In this document: piece after piece, positions 16,438 through 23,961 of the stretch
Layout: each line of letters starts with the position of its first letter
How positions within the stretch are numbered: position 1 is the first letter of the stretch
Made by a program: the position numbers and the translations under genes
NCBI RefSeq assembly: GCF_039524395.1
Contig: NZ_BAAAGO010000040.1
DNA: 64,000 bases
Source of the DNA: Micropruina glycogenica
GTDB taxonomy: Bacteria > Actinomycetota > Actinomycetes > Propionibacteriales > Propionibacteriaceae
Strand: one strand, 5' to 3'
Notes under the pieces: model-generated
The model's input: only the letters and a program-made list of their open reading frames with translations
Databases searched by the model: none
Told to the model about the DNA's origin: nothing

Positions 16438-16485
16438 CTTTAACGTTACAGAGATCAACCGACCCAGTCGTCTTTAACGCTAAAG
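16438..16485. promoter_or_regulatory. Two LacI-type operators
   Basis: TTTAACGTTACA (around the perfect TAACGTTA at 16441-16448) and CTTTAACGCTAAAG (16472-16485) are near-palindromes with the central CG typical of LacI-family operators. Their centres are about 34 bp apart, close to three helical turns. They lie 80-125 nt upstream of the LacI-family start. Confidence 0.65.
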
Positions 16486-16652
16486 ATCTCAGGGCGTCGG
16501 AGTCCGCAGGTCGTGGACGGCGTGGCGTACGGGCATGGGCCGCGGGTCCGGTGAGACTGACCTGCGGGGCGCCTCCGTCCTTCGTCCGCGATCTTCTGGC
16601 GAACACGCACATCGCCGAAGGCTCTTGACGGACGGGAAGGGGACGGGCAGAC

Positions 16653-16681
16653 TTGGATCAAGTCGAACGTTTGTTCGATAT
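16653..16681 (+). promoter_or_regulatory. LexA (SOS) box and likely promoter
   Basis: TCGAACGTTTGTTCGA at 16663-16678 is an exact match to the actinobacterial LexA operator TCGAAC-N4-GTTCGA. TTGGAT (16653-16658) and CGATAT (16676-16681) could be the -35 and -10 of the same promoter with a 17-nt spacer, so LexA would sit on the promoter. The operon start at 16793 lies downstream. The operator match is seen directly; the promoter hexamers are inferred. Confidence 0.88.
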
Positions 16682-16705
16682 CGAGTCGGGGAAGGGCTCT
16701 CAGCT

Positions 16706-16745
16706 CCCCGGTGCGGACGGACCTCGACCCCCGTCCGCACCGGGG
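16706..16745. repeat. Strong hairpin in the leader of the SOS operon
   Basis: A perfect 15-bp stem (16706-16720 with 16731-16745) has a 10-nt loop. It lies between the LexA box and the first gene, so it would be in the 5' untranslated leader. No T-run follows, so it may act on mRNA stability, pausing or attenuation. Confidence 0.65.
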
Positions 16746-16792
16746 TCGCGCATTCCCCGATCGTTCAGCCACGGTGTTCACGGGGGTTTGGC

Positions 16793-17131
16793 GTGCGCAG
16801 ATACGACGAGGCGATCGAGGTTCGCCAGGGTCTGGTGGGCGATGACGAGGGCCCGGCGCAGTTCTTGTGGAGGCGCCGGCTGTGGAAGGTGATCGAGCTG
16901 CAGACCCGCTGGGTCGAGACCGCCGACTGGTGGAACTCCACCCAGGTGCGGGCCGCCCGCGGCGACGGCACGATCGCCGACGTCACGGCCGACGGCGACG
17001 ACGATCTGCTGGGCGAGCAAGAGATCTGGCGGGTGGTCGCCGCCGACGGCAGGCTGGGCACGTCCGGGGTGTACGAGTTGGCCCGGTCGTGGGGCAGTGG
17101 AGCGTGGCGGCTGCGCACGGTGGTCGACTGA
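16793..17131 (+). CDS. DUF6504 family protein, first gene of the SOS operon
   Basis: This is a 112-residue, apparently beta-rich protein. The pattern FLWRRRLWKVIELQTRWVETADWW ... EIWRVVAADG ... GVYELARSWGSGAWRLRTVVD fits DUF6504. The spacing of Trp-Trp, Arg, Gly and the terminal 'W.L....D' resembles the C-terminal domain of ImuB-type Y-family polymerases, which is an inference to be tested. The GTG at 16793 is the likeliest start. The stop overlaps the next ATG (TGATG). Its place behind a LexA box and upstream of dnaE2 and dinB suggests a part in translesion synthesis. Confidence 0.75.
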   Translation: MRRYDEAIEVRQGLVGDDEGPAQFLWRRRLWKVIELQTRWVETADWWNSTQVRAARGDGTIADVTADGDDDLLGEQEIWRVVAADGRLGTSGVYELARSWGSGAWRLRTVVD

Positions 17132-18045
17132 TGACCGCTCTGCCGACCCCTTCGCCGGCTCCCGTCGGGCCCGCCGACCTGACCGGCGCGGTCGCCGCGT
17201 TGACCGAGGCCGAACTGGCCGAGCAGCCCGCTCAGCGTTATCTGCTCGGTCATGTGGCCGCCCTGCGGGTGGCCGCGGTGGTGCTGGCGTATCGCACCGT
17301 TCCGCGCCGCCGGTCTGCCGGGCCTCGTGACGTGTGGCAGGTGCTCGCCGAGGTGGCCCCCGAGTACGCCGAATGGGCCGGCTTCTTCGGCTTCTCGGCA
17401 CTGAAGCGGCAGGCCGTGCAGGCAGGTGCGGTGGCGTTGGTCGGCGTCCGTGAGGCCGACGACCTGCTGCGTGACGTCCGGCTGTTTCACGATCAAGTGG
17501 CCTCGCGGTTGCGCCGCGCCGCGTTGGTCGAGCTTGTCGAGATTTCTACGGTTGCGTCTGCTGCCGCGGAGCGGGGGGCGTCCCTGTCCCGCCCCGGCGA
17601 GCCTGATCGGCTAGCGCCGATCAGTTCGCCGACGCCCGACCACGCCCTGACAGGGACGCCCCCCGCTCCGCTTCACGGTCACGTCGCGCCCGAGCCCAGC
17701 ACCGTCCCGGCGTCACCCACCACCGTCATCCCGACAAACGCCCGAATCTCGAAACCGCACCCGGAGCGGTCGTCCAGCACCGTCATTCCGGCGAACGCCG
17801 GAATCTCGTCGGTCGAGCGTGTCGAGACCCTGCCGCTGGTCGAGCTTGTCGAGACCCCTTCTCCGCGGATCGCTCGCGAGATTACGTCCGATGTGGACGC
17901 CGCCCACGCTCAGCAGGCGCCCAGGGGTGCCGAATCGGGCGTCATTTCACGGCCCGAACCTGCGGCGCCACCGTCCGTCATCCCGGCGGATGCCGGGATC
18001 TCCACCACAGCCGAACTGGCGCCGGCCGGACGAACCGCATCATGA
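17131..18045 (+). CDS. SAV_6107-type HEPN protein with repeat-derived C-terminus
   Basis: The product has 304 residues. Residues about 15-128 form the SAV_6107-type HEPN domain: RYLLGHVAALRVAAVVLAYRT, then RDVWQVLAEVAPEYAEWAGFF, then VREADDLLRDVRLFHDQV. R114 and H120 (RDVRLFH) fit the Rx4-6H motif of HEPN RNases, although many HEPN proteins lack activity. From about residue 132 to the end the reading frame runs through eight palindromic repeats (17526-18000), giving phrases such as LVELVE, VIPANAGIS and RGAESGVIS. This tail is probably disordered. The stop overlaps the dnaE2 ATG (ATGA), so coupling to dnaE2 requires the frame to stay open through the repeats. Confidence 0.8.
   Translation: MTALPTPSPAPVGPADLTGAVAALTEAELAEQPAQRYLLGHVAALRVAAVVLAYRTVPRRRSAGPRDVWQVLAEVAPEYAEWAGFFGFSALKRQAVQAGAVALVGVREADDLLRDVRLFHDQVASRLRRAALVELVEISTVASAAAERGASLSRPGEPDRLAPISSPTPDHALTGTPPAPLHGHVAPEPSTVPASPTTVIPTNARISKPHPERSSSTVIPANAGISSVERVETLPLVELVETPSPRIAREITSDVDAAHAQQAPRGAESGVISRPEPAAPPSVIPADAGISTTAELAPAGRTAS
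17526..18000. repeat. Array of eight palindromic elements inside the HEPN gene
   Basis: In order: family A 17526-17544; family D 17566-17671 with perfect 23-bp terminal inverted repeats (17566-17588 and 17649-17671) and an inner hairpin (CTGATCGGC/GCCGATCAG, 17603-17624); degenerate family B 17725-17748; family B 17782-17805; family A 17811-17829; family A 17838-17856; family C 17878-17950; family B 17977-18000. All are read in one open frame. Confidence 0.85.
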
Positions 18046-21000
18046 GCGACCCGTTCGTGCACCTGCGCGTGGCGTCCGGCTATTCGCTGCGCTACGGGGC
18101 GTCCCAGCCGGCGGCGCTGGTCGCGGCCGCCGCCGACGCCGAGATGGACACCCTCGCCATCACCGACCGCGACGGCCTCTACGGCGCGGTCAAGTTCGCT
18201 CGTGCCTGCCAGCGCACCGGCATCGCACCGGTGGTCGGGGTCGATCACACCATGGCCGACGGCTCTCGTGCGGTCAGCCTCGCCACCTCGCGCAAGGGGT
18301 GGGCGTCGCTGTGCCGGCTCACCTCGGCGGTGCATCTGGCCGGCGAGCGCGGTAAGCCGCACTGCACGCCCGAGCTGATCGCCGGCCACGACGACCTGGT
18401 GGTCACGCTGGGCGACGACTCCGACCTGGGCCGGGCCCTGGCGTCCGGGTCGTCCGACGACGCCGAACGGGTGCTGCGCGGCTGGCTGAACGTGGTCGAG
18501 CGGCACCGGCTCGCCATCGCCGTCACCAACCAGCACACCCCCGGCCAGGGTGCCGGGTCGGCCGCGCTGGCCGGACGCATGCTCGGCTTCGCCGACGCCC
18601 ACGGCATCACCGGGGTGCTCACCAACGCCGTCCGGATGGCCGGCAAGCACCTGGCGCCCACCCTTGACGTGCTGGACGCCTCGCGCCGGCTGGTGCCGCT
18701 GGACGCGCGCAACATCGACCGGCGCAACGCCGAGGGCTACCTCAAGACCGGCAAAGAGATGCTGGCCGCGGCCGACGAGGTGGCCCGGCTGGCCTGCCGG
18801 CGCGACGCCGAAGCCCTGATCGGCGACACCCGCATGCTCGCCACCCGCTGCCGGCTCGACCCCAAAGCCGACATCGGGCTGGGTGAGATCCACCTGCCCG
18901 AGTTCGACGTACTCGACGTGCGCGGCACCGCACCCGACGCGATGACCGCGCTGACACTGCGTTGTGAGGCCGGCATCGCGACCCGCTACGGCACGTCCAC
19001 CCCGGCGATCGACGCCCGGCTGGCCGACGAGCTCGCCGTCATCGACACCCTCGGCTTCGCCACCTACTTTCTGACCGTCGCCGAGGTGGTCGCGATGATC
19101 GGACGGCTCGACATTCGCTGCGCCGCCCGCGGCTCGGGGGCGGGTTCGCTGGTCAACTACCTGCTCGGCATCTCGGGGGTCGACCCGATTCGCTACGGGC
19201 TGATCATGGAACGCTTTCTGTCGCCGCTGCGCCAAGTGCTGCCCGACATCGACATCGACGTCGAATCGGCCCGGCGCACCGAGATCTACGACGCCATTCT
19301 CGACGTCTTCGGCGGCGAGCGGGTGGCCTGTGTGGCGATGATGGAGACCTACCGCGTCCGGCACGCGATCCGCGACGTCGGTGCTGCGCTCAGCCTGCCG
19401 CCGCGTGAGATCGACGCGATCGCCAAGGCGTTTCCGCACATTCGCGCCGCCGACGCCCGCTCGGCCCTGCGCGACCTGCCCGAGCTGCGCGCGGCCGGGC
19501 TGGGGGAGCGCCGGCTCGACGTGCTGTTCTCGCTGGTCGAATCGCTGGACGGGCTGCCCCGGCACGTGGCGCTGCACCCGTGCGGGGTGCTGCTCTCGGA
19601 CACCACGCTGCTCGACCGCACCCCGGTCGAGGCCAGCTTCGGCGGCTTTCCGATGAGCCAGTTCGACAAGGACGACGTCGAAGAACTCGGCCTGCTCAAG
19701 CTCGACGTGCTGGGCATTCGCATGCAGTCGGCGATGGCGCACGCCCTGAGCGAGATTCGCCGGGTCGAGGGCGTCGAGGTCGACGTGGACGTGCTCGCCC
19801 CCTACGACGACCCGCAGACCTACGACATGATCGGCAAGTCGGTCACCCTGGGGTGCTTTCAGATCGAATCGCCCGGCCAGCGCGAACTGGTCGGCAAGTT
19901 CGGGCCGTCGGACTTCTCCGACATCATCATCGACATCTCGCTGTTTCGGCCCGGGCCGGTGAAGTCAGAGATGGTGGTGCCGTTTCTCGAGGCCCGGCAG
20001 GGGTGGAAGGCGGCCCACTACCTGCACCCCGACCTGACCCCGGCGCTGGCCGAGACCGGTGGGGTGGTGGTGTTTCACGAGCAGGTGATTCAGATCATCG
20101 CGACCATGACCGGCTGCACGCTGGCCCAGGGCGACGAGGCGCGAAGGGCGCTCGGCAAGCGCGACTCGCAGGCCGACGTGAAGCGCTGGTTCGTGCCCAC
20201 CACGCTGAAGCGCGGGTATAGCCAAGCGGTGGTCGACCGGGTGTGGTTCGTGCTGGAGTCGTTCGCGTCCTTCGGCTTCTGCAAGGCGCACGCGGCGGCG
20301 TTCGCGCTGCCCACCTACCAGTCGGCCTGGTTGAAGCGGCACTACCCGGCGCACTTTCTGGCCGGCGTGCTCACCCATGACCCGGGCATGTACCCGAAGC
20401 GGCTGATCCTCGAAGAGGCGCGGCGGTGCGGCATCACGATCATGGGGTTGGACGTGAACGTGAGCGACGAGGCGTACCGGGTGGAGAAACTCGCGGTCAC
20501 CCCCCGCGCTCAGCAGGCGCCCAGGGGTGCCGAATCGGACGTAATCTCGCGCCCCGATCTGCCCACGCCCGACCTGCCGACCCGCGGCAAGCGGCTCACC
20601 CCCGGCGACGGACTGCCGGACGGACGCGGCTACGGCATCCGGTTGTCGCTGGCCGACGTGAAGGGCATCACCGAGGCCGAGATCGCCCGCATCGTCGCCG
20701 GCCGTCCCTACCACTCGCTGACCGACTTCTGGCAGCGCACCGGCAACCCGTCCGACATCACCGAACGGCTGGCGCTGGCCGGCGCGTTCGACGCCCTCTA
20801 CGGCATCGAAGCACCGACGGCCGTGCGTCGCCGCGGCCGGATCACCCGCCGCGACCTGCTGCTCGCCGTCGCCGACCTCGAGCGGGCCGACCGCGCCCAC
20901 GTGCGCGCGCACGGACGGGCCCGCGGGCTGAGCGCACCTCGTCCGGCCGAGACCGGCGGCGACCCGCGTGAGCAGGCCCGGCGCCAGGCGCAGACCGCCA

Positions 21001-21800
21001 AGCCGGTCGCACCGCAAGAGATTCAGCTGCCGCTCGACTTCACCGAAGGCCTGGACGATCGGTGGCCGACGAGAGATCCCGGCGTTCGCCGGGATGGCGA
21101 AAAGGGCCTCGACAGGCTCGACCAGCCGTGGCCCGCCGACGTCACCCCCACCGGGCTGGCCGAGTTGAGCGATTCCGAGCGGCTCAGCGCCGAACTCGAG
21201 ATCATCGGCCTGGACGCCAGCAAGCACCTGCTCATCGGCTACCTGCCGTTGCTGGACGCCATCGGCGTCACCTTCGCCGCCGACCTGCTCAGCCGGCGCA
21301 GCCGGGGCGAGGTGCTGATCGCCGGGGTGAAGGTGGCCACCCAGACGCCGCCGGTGCGCTCCGGACGACGGGTGGTCTTTCTCACCGTCGACGACTCCAC
21401 CGGCCCGGCTGATGCCACCTTCTTCGAAGACGCCCAGGGCCCCTACGCCGCCACCGTGTTCGCCTCGTGGCTGCTGCTGGTGCGGGGCGAACTGCGCCGC
21501 ACCGGCCCGCGCGGGGTGTCGGTGCGCGCCACTGGCGCCTGGGACCTCACCGTGCTGCACAACCTCTACACCCAATCGCTCACCGAAACCGGCGACAGCG
21601 ACCAAGCCCTGCAACGGGTTCGTGAGTTGATGGCCGAGGTGCCGGACGGTTTCGGCGTGGGCGACGCCGAGGGCCGCCGCCGGGTGCTGGTGCACGCCAG
21701 TGGCTTTCAGCAGTCGCCCTACGCCGACGTCAAGCCGGCGGGGGAGAGCATCACCTCGCGCAAGCTGTGGCACAGCAGCCCCGGAAGTTCCGGACGATGA
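18042..21800 (+). CDS. dnaE2: Error-prone DNA polymerase III alpha subunit
   Basis: This is a C-family polymerase of 1252 residues, longer than the usual 1050-1180 of DnaE2. The PHP domain (about 1-280) starts with HLRVASGYSLRYGASQP and has LAITDRDGLYGAVKF. The catalytic aspartates are D402 and D404 in LPDIDIDVES, with a third near residue 627 in FSDIIIDISLFRPGP. The helix-hairpin-helix/beta-binding part and an OB fold (about 1088-1180, VLIAGVKVATQTPPVRSGRRVVFLTVDD) follow. Residues about 815-845 and 1006-1030 are encoded by palindromic repeats and account for part of the extra length. Both fall in linkers between conserved blocks. It is coupled to its neighbours by ATGA overlaps and controlled by the upstream LexA box. 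Its role is damage-tolerant, mutagenic DNA synthesis together with a Y-family enzyme. Confidence 0.93.
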   Translation: MSDPFVHLRVASGYSLRYGASQPAALVAAAADAEMDTLAITDRDGLYGAVKFARACQRTGIAPVVGVDHTMADGSRAVSLATSRKGWASLCRLTSAVHLAGERGKPHCTPELIAGHDDLVVTLGDDSDLGRALASGSSDDAERVLRGWLNVVERHRLAIAVTNQHTPGQGAGSAALAGRMLGFADAHGITGVLTNAVRMAGKHLAPTLDVLDASRRLVPLDARNIDRRNAEGYLKTGKEMLAAADEVARLACRRDAEALIGDTRMLATRCRLDPKADIGLGEIHLPEFDVLDVRGTAPDAMTALTLRCEAGIATRYGTSTPAIDARLADELAVIDTLGFATYFLTVAEVVAMIGRLDIRCAARGSGAGSLVNYLLGISGVDPIRYGLIMERFLSPLRQVLPDIDIDVESARRTEIYDAILDVFGGERVACVAMMETYRVRHAIRDVGAALSLPPREIDAIAKAFPHIRAADARSALRDLPELRAAGLGERRLDVLFSLVESLDGLPRHVALHPCGVLLSDTTLLDRTPVEASFGGFPMSQFDKDDVEELGLLKLDVLGIRMQSAMAHALSEIRRVEGVEVDVDVLAPYDDPQTYDMIGKSVTLGCFQIESPGQRELVGKFGPSDFSDIIIDISLFRPGPVKSEMVVPFLEARQGWKAAHYLHPDLTPALAETGGVVVFHEQVIQIIATMTGCTLAQGDEARRALGKRDSQADVKRWFVPTTLKRGYSQAVVDRVWFVLESFASFGFCKAHAAAFALPTYQSAWLKRHYPAHFLAGVLTHDPGMYPKRLILEEARRCGITIMGLDVNVSDEAYRVEKLAVTPRAQQAPRGAESDVISRPDLPTPDLPTRGKRLTPGDGLPDGRGYGIRLSLADVKGITEAEIARIVAGRPYHSLTDFWQRTGNPSDITERLALAGAFDALYGIEAPTAVRRRGRITRRDLLLAVADLERADRAHVRAHGRARGLSAPRPAETGGDPREQARRQAQTAKPVAPQEIQLPLDFTEGLDDRWPTRDPGVRRDGEKGLDRLDQPWPADVTPTGLAELSDSERLSAELEIIGLDASKHLLIGYLPLLDAIGVTFAADLLSRRSRGEVLIAGVKVATQTPPVRSGRRVVFLTVDDSTGPADATFFEDAQGPYAATVFASWLLLVRGELRRTGPRGVSVRATGAWDLTVLHNLYTQSLTETGDSDQALQRVRELMAEVPDGFGVGDAEGRRRVLVHASGFQQSPYADVKPAGESITSRKLWHSSPGSSGR
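20507..20551. repeat. Family C fragment in frame in dnaE2
   Basis: These 45 nt match 17907-17951: the first 32 nt are identical, and 4 of the last 13 differ. It is the right half of family C; the left half (about 20484-20506) is degenerate. It encodes RAQQAPRGAESDVIS between the conserved blocks DEAYRVE and YGIRLSLADVKG. Confidence 0.85.
21075..21123. repeat. Family B and reversed family A in frame in dnaE2
   Basis: A family-B palindrome (21075-21097) and a reverse-oriented family-A element (21105-21123) lie 7 nt apart. They are translated as RDPGVRRDGEKGLDRLDQP in the linker before the conserved PTGLAELSDSERLSAELE block. Confidence 0.85.
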
Positions 21801-23107
21801 CCGCCCCGCCGTTCACCGAGCGTCCGCCGGCTACACCCCGCCGGTCGTGGTCGGACTGGCTGCCATCCACCCCCGCGCTGCCCACCGACCCGATCACCCC
21901 GTCCGACCCCGGCGGCCCCACCAGAGCCGACCGGGTGATCATGCACATCGACATGGACGCCTTCTACGCCTCGGTCGAGCTGCGCCGCCGCCCCGAACTC
22001 CTCGGCCGGCCGATGTTCGTCGGCGGCGCCGAGCGCGGCGTGGTGCTGAGCGCCAACTACGAGGCCCGCGCGTTCGGCATCGAGGGCGGCATGCCGTCGT
22101 CCAGAGCCCGCCGGTTGTGCCCGCAGGCAGTCGCCGTGCCGCCCGATTTCGACACCTACGGCGAGGTGTCGGCAGGTATCGTGGCCGCCTTCGAGTCGGT
22201 CACCGCGCACGTCGAGAGCGCGTCCATCGACGAGGCATACCTCGATGTAACGGGTAGCCAGCGCGTTTTCGGCAGTCCACGCGCGATCGGTGAGTATCTG
22301 CGCGCCCTGGTGGCCGACGAACAGGGCATCACCTGCTCGGTCGGCATCGGCCCGTCCAAGTTCGTCGCCAAGATCGCCTCGGGTCAGGCCAAACCCGACG
22401 GTCTGGTCGAGGTGCTGCCCGGCGACGTCACGTCGTTTCTGCACCCGCTGCCGGTCGGCAAGATCTGGGGTGTGGGCGAGGCCACCGCCGACAAGCTGCA
22501 CCGGCTCGGCATCATGACCGTCGCCGACCTGGCCAACACCCCGGCCGGCACCCTGCGGCGCGCCTTCGGCCCGCATCAGGGCTCGCTGCTGTCCGAACTC
22601 GCCTGGGGTCGTGACGGACGGCGGGTGGTCGCCCGGCCGGGCGAGCGTGGCGTCGGCTGCCAAGAGACGTTCAGCCGTGACACCGACGACCCGGCGGTGG
22701 TTCGGGCCGAACTGCTGCGGGTGGCCGGCACGGTGGCCTGGCGCATGCGGCAGGCCGGGGTGCTCGGCCGGGTGGTCACGCTCAACCTGCGGTTCGCCGA
22801 CTTTCGCACCATCTCGCGCTCGCTCACCCTGGCCAGCCCCACCGACTCCACCGACGAACTGCACGCCCAGGCCCTGAAGCTGCTCGGCAAACTCGGCCTC
22901 GAACGGCCCCGCATTCGCCGGGTCGGCATTCGGGTCGAGGGCCTGGTGGACGCCGACAAGGCGTACTGCCAACCCACCCTGGACGCCCCCGACCGGGGCT
23001 GGCGCGAGGCAGAACTGGCCGCGGACGCCGTGCGGCGCAAGTTCGGCCCGAACGGTGTGCAGCGGGCGGTGCTGACTCGGCACGGATACGCGCCGAAACG
23101 CCCCTGA
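21797..23107 (+). CDS. dinB: DNA polymerase IV (Y family)
   Basis: The 436-residue protein has the Y-family catalytic motifs MHIDMDAFYASVE (about residues 49-61; D52 and D54) and SIDEAYLD (D145, E146), a helix-hairpin-helix thumb (IWGVGEATADKLHRLGIMTVADLA) and a C-terminal little finger. The catalytic acids are intact, unlike in inactive ImuB proteins. I chose the ATG at 21797, which overlaps the dnaE2 stop (ATGA), over an in-frame upstream ATG. A proline-rich N-terminal extension of about 45 residues precedes the palm. It is the last gene of the SOS operon. Confidence 0.93.
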   Translation: MTAPPFTERPPATPRRSWSDWLPSTPALPTDPITPSDPGGPTRADRVIMHIDMDAFYASVELRRRPELLGRPMFVGGAERGVVLSANYEARAFGIEGGMPSSRARRLCPQAVAVPPDFDTYGEVSAGIVAAFESVTAHVESASIDEAYLDVTGSQRVFGSPRAIGEYLRALVADEQGITCSVGIGPSKFVAKIASGQAKPDGLVEVLPGDVTSFLHPLPVGKIWGVGEATADKLHRLGIMTVADLANTPAGTLRRAFGPHQGSLLSELAWGRDGRRVVARPGERGVGCQETFSRDTDDPAVVRAELLRVAGTVAWRMRQAGVLGRVVTLNLRFADFRTISRSLTLASPTDSTDELHAQALKLLGKLGLERPRIRRVGIRVEGLVDADKAYCQPTLDAPDRGWREAELAADAVRRKFGPNGVQRAVLTRHGYAPKRP

Positions 23108-23357
23108 TTGACCTGTCTTCGCTTCCGACCCGGCAGCTTGAACGTCGACGGCGACCCACCTCTCGACCTGAGGTTCAGGCGCGAATCATGCGCATTCGGG
23201 CACCTCGGCACCGGTGCTGGGGCGTTCTGACGGTGGTATTGATTCGCTGTCGGGCCGGACGTTTCGGCAGAGTCGACGGGCACTGTTCCGTTTGGACAAT
23301 CGCCCGCCTAGACTTGATCCGTTCGAGTCTTACGCGCCTGACCGAAGGGAGGTTGGC

Positions 23358-23732
23358 ATGGCTCTCTCCGAGGAGGAACAGCGACTCCTTGACCAGATGG
23401 AAGCGGCTCTCGAAGCTGAGGACCCCAAGCTGGCCAATGCGTTGCGCGGTACCACCACGCGCCGGTTGCACCGGCGACGGGCGGCCATCGCCGGTATCGG
23501 TTTCCTGATCGGTGTCGCCTGTTTGGTCGGCGGCATGGAAGTGAGCCCTGCCCTCAGCATCGCCGGTTTCGTCATCATGCTGGCCGCCAGCGTGATCGCC
23601 GTCACCTCGTGGCGTCATGTCGGCGAGGTGTCGGCCAGCCGTCCCACCGCTCGCTCACCGCAGGGCGAGAAGGCGTTCATGGACAAGATCGAAGAGCGCT
23701 GGCGCCGTCGCCAAGACGAGGGCGGCCAGTAG
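23358..23732 (+). CDS. DUF3040 membrane protein
   Basis: The 124-residue protein starts with MALSEEEQRLLDQMEAALEAEDPKLANALRG, the DUF3040 signature, followed by two adjacent membrane helices (about residues 42-80) and a basic C-terminal tail (EKAFMDKIEERWRRRQDEG). The ATG follows GGGAGGTTGGC. DUF3040 genes are usual between dinB and mraZ in actinobacteria. Their function is not established; a role near cell-division genes is inferred from position only. The 250 nt upstream (23108-23357) show no other gene. Confidence 0.82.
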   Translation: MALSEEEQRLLDQMEAALEAEDPKLANALRGTTTRRLHRRRAAIAGIGFLIGVACLVGGMEVSPALSIAGFVIMLAASVIAVTSWRHVGEVSASRPTARSPQGEKAFMDKIEERWRRRQDEGGQ

Positions 23733-23861
23733 TAGGCCTCCTCAGCTCCGGTCTCCAAGCATCCTCCCTATTTCACCCCGTGCGCCGCGGCCCTGAGTCG
23801 TTGCTGCGCGCCCATTGAGGTCACCGCGGCGCAGGGCCGTAAACGCGGACTCACGTTGGGA

Positions 23862-23946
23862 GATCCCGGCGTTCGCCGGGATGACGGTTAGGCGAGGGCG
23901 CCCCCGCTCCGCGGAAGCAAAACGCAACCAAAGAGGTGTCTCGACC
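23862..23946. repeat. Family B plus truncated, reversed A-D composite
   Basis: A family-B palindrome (23862-23885) is followed by the left end of family D in reverse (23896-23914), the ACGCAACC linker and a degenerate family A (to about 23946). They lie between the convergent DUF3040 and tgpA-like genes. The earlier part of the gap has CGCCGCGG/CCGCGGCG arms that could terminate transcription. Confidence 0.65.
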
Positions 23947-23961
23947 GGTGTGACGAGCGGA

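Noticed and set aside
16535..16792. In-frame upstream extension of DUF6504
   Set aside because: It would include the LexA box and the leader hairpin in coding sequence. The family length fits the GTG at 16793.
17566..17671. Family D as an insertion sequence
   Set aside because: It has long terminal inverted repeats but is only 106 nt with no transposase, and I could not recognise a target-site duplication. It is kept as a repeat, possibly of miniature-element type.
17910..21773. Two long antisense frames opposite dnaE2
   Set aside because: They are low-complexity complements of the polymerase gene with no family resemblance.
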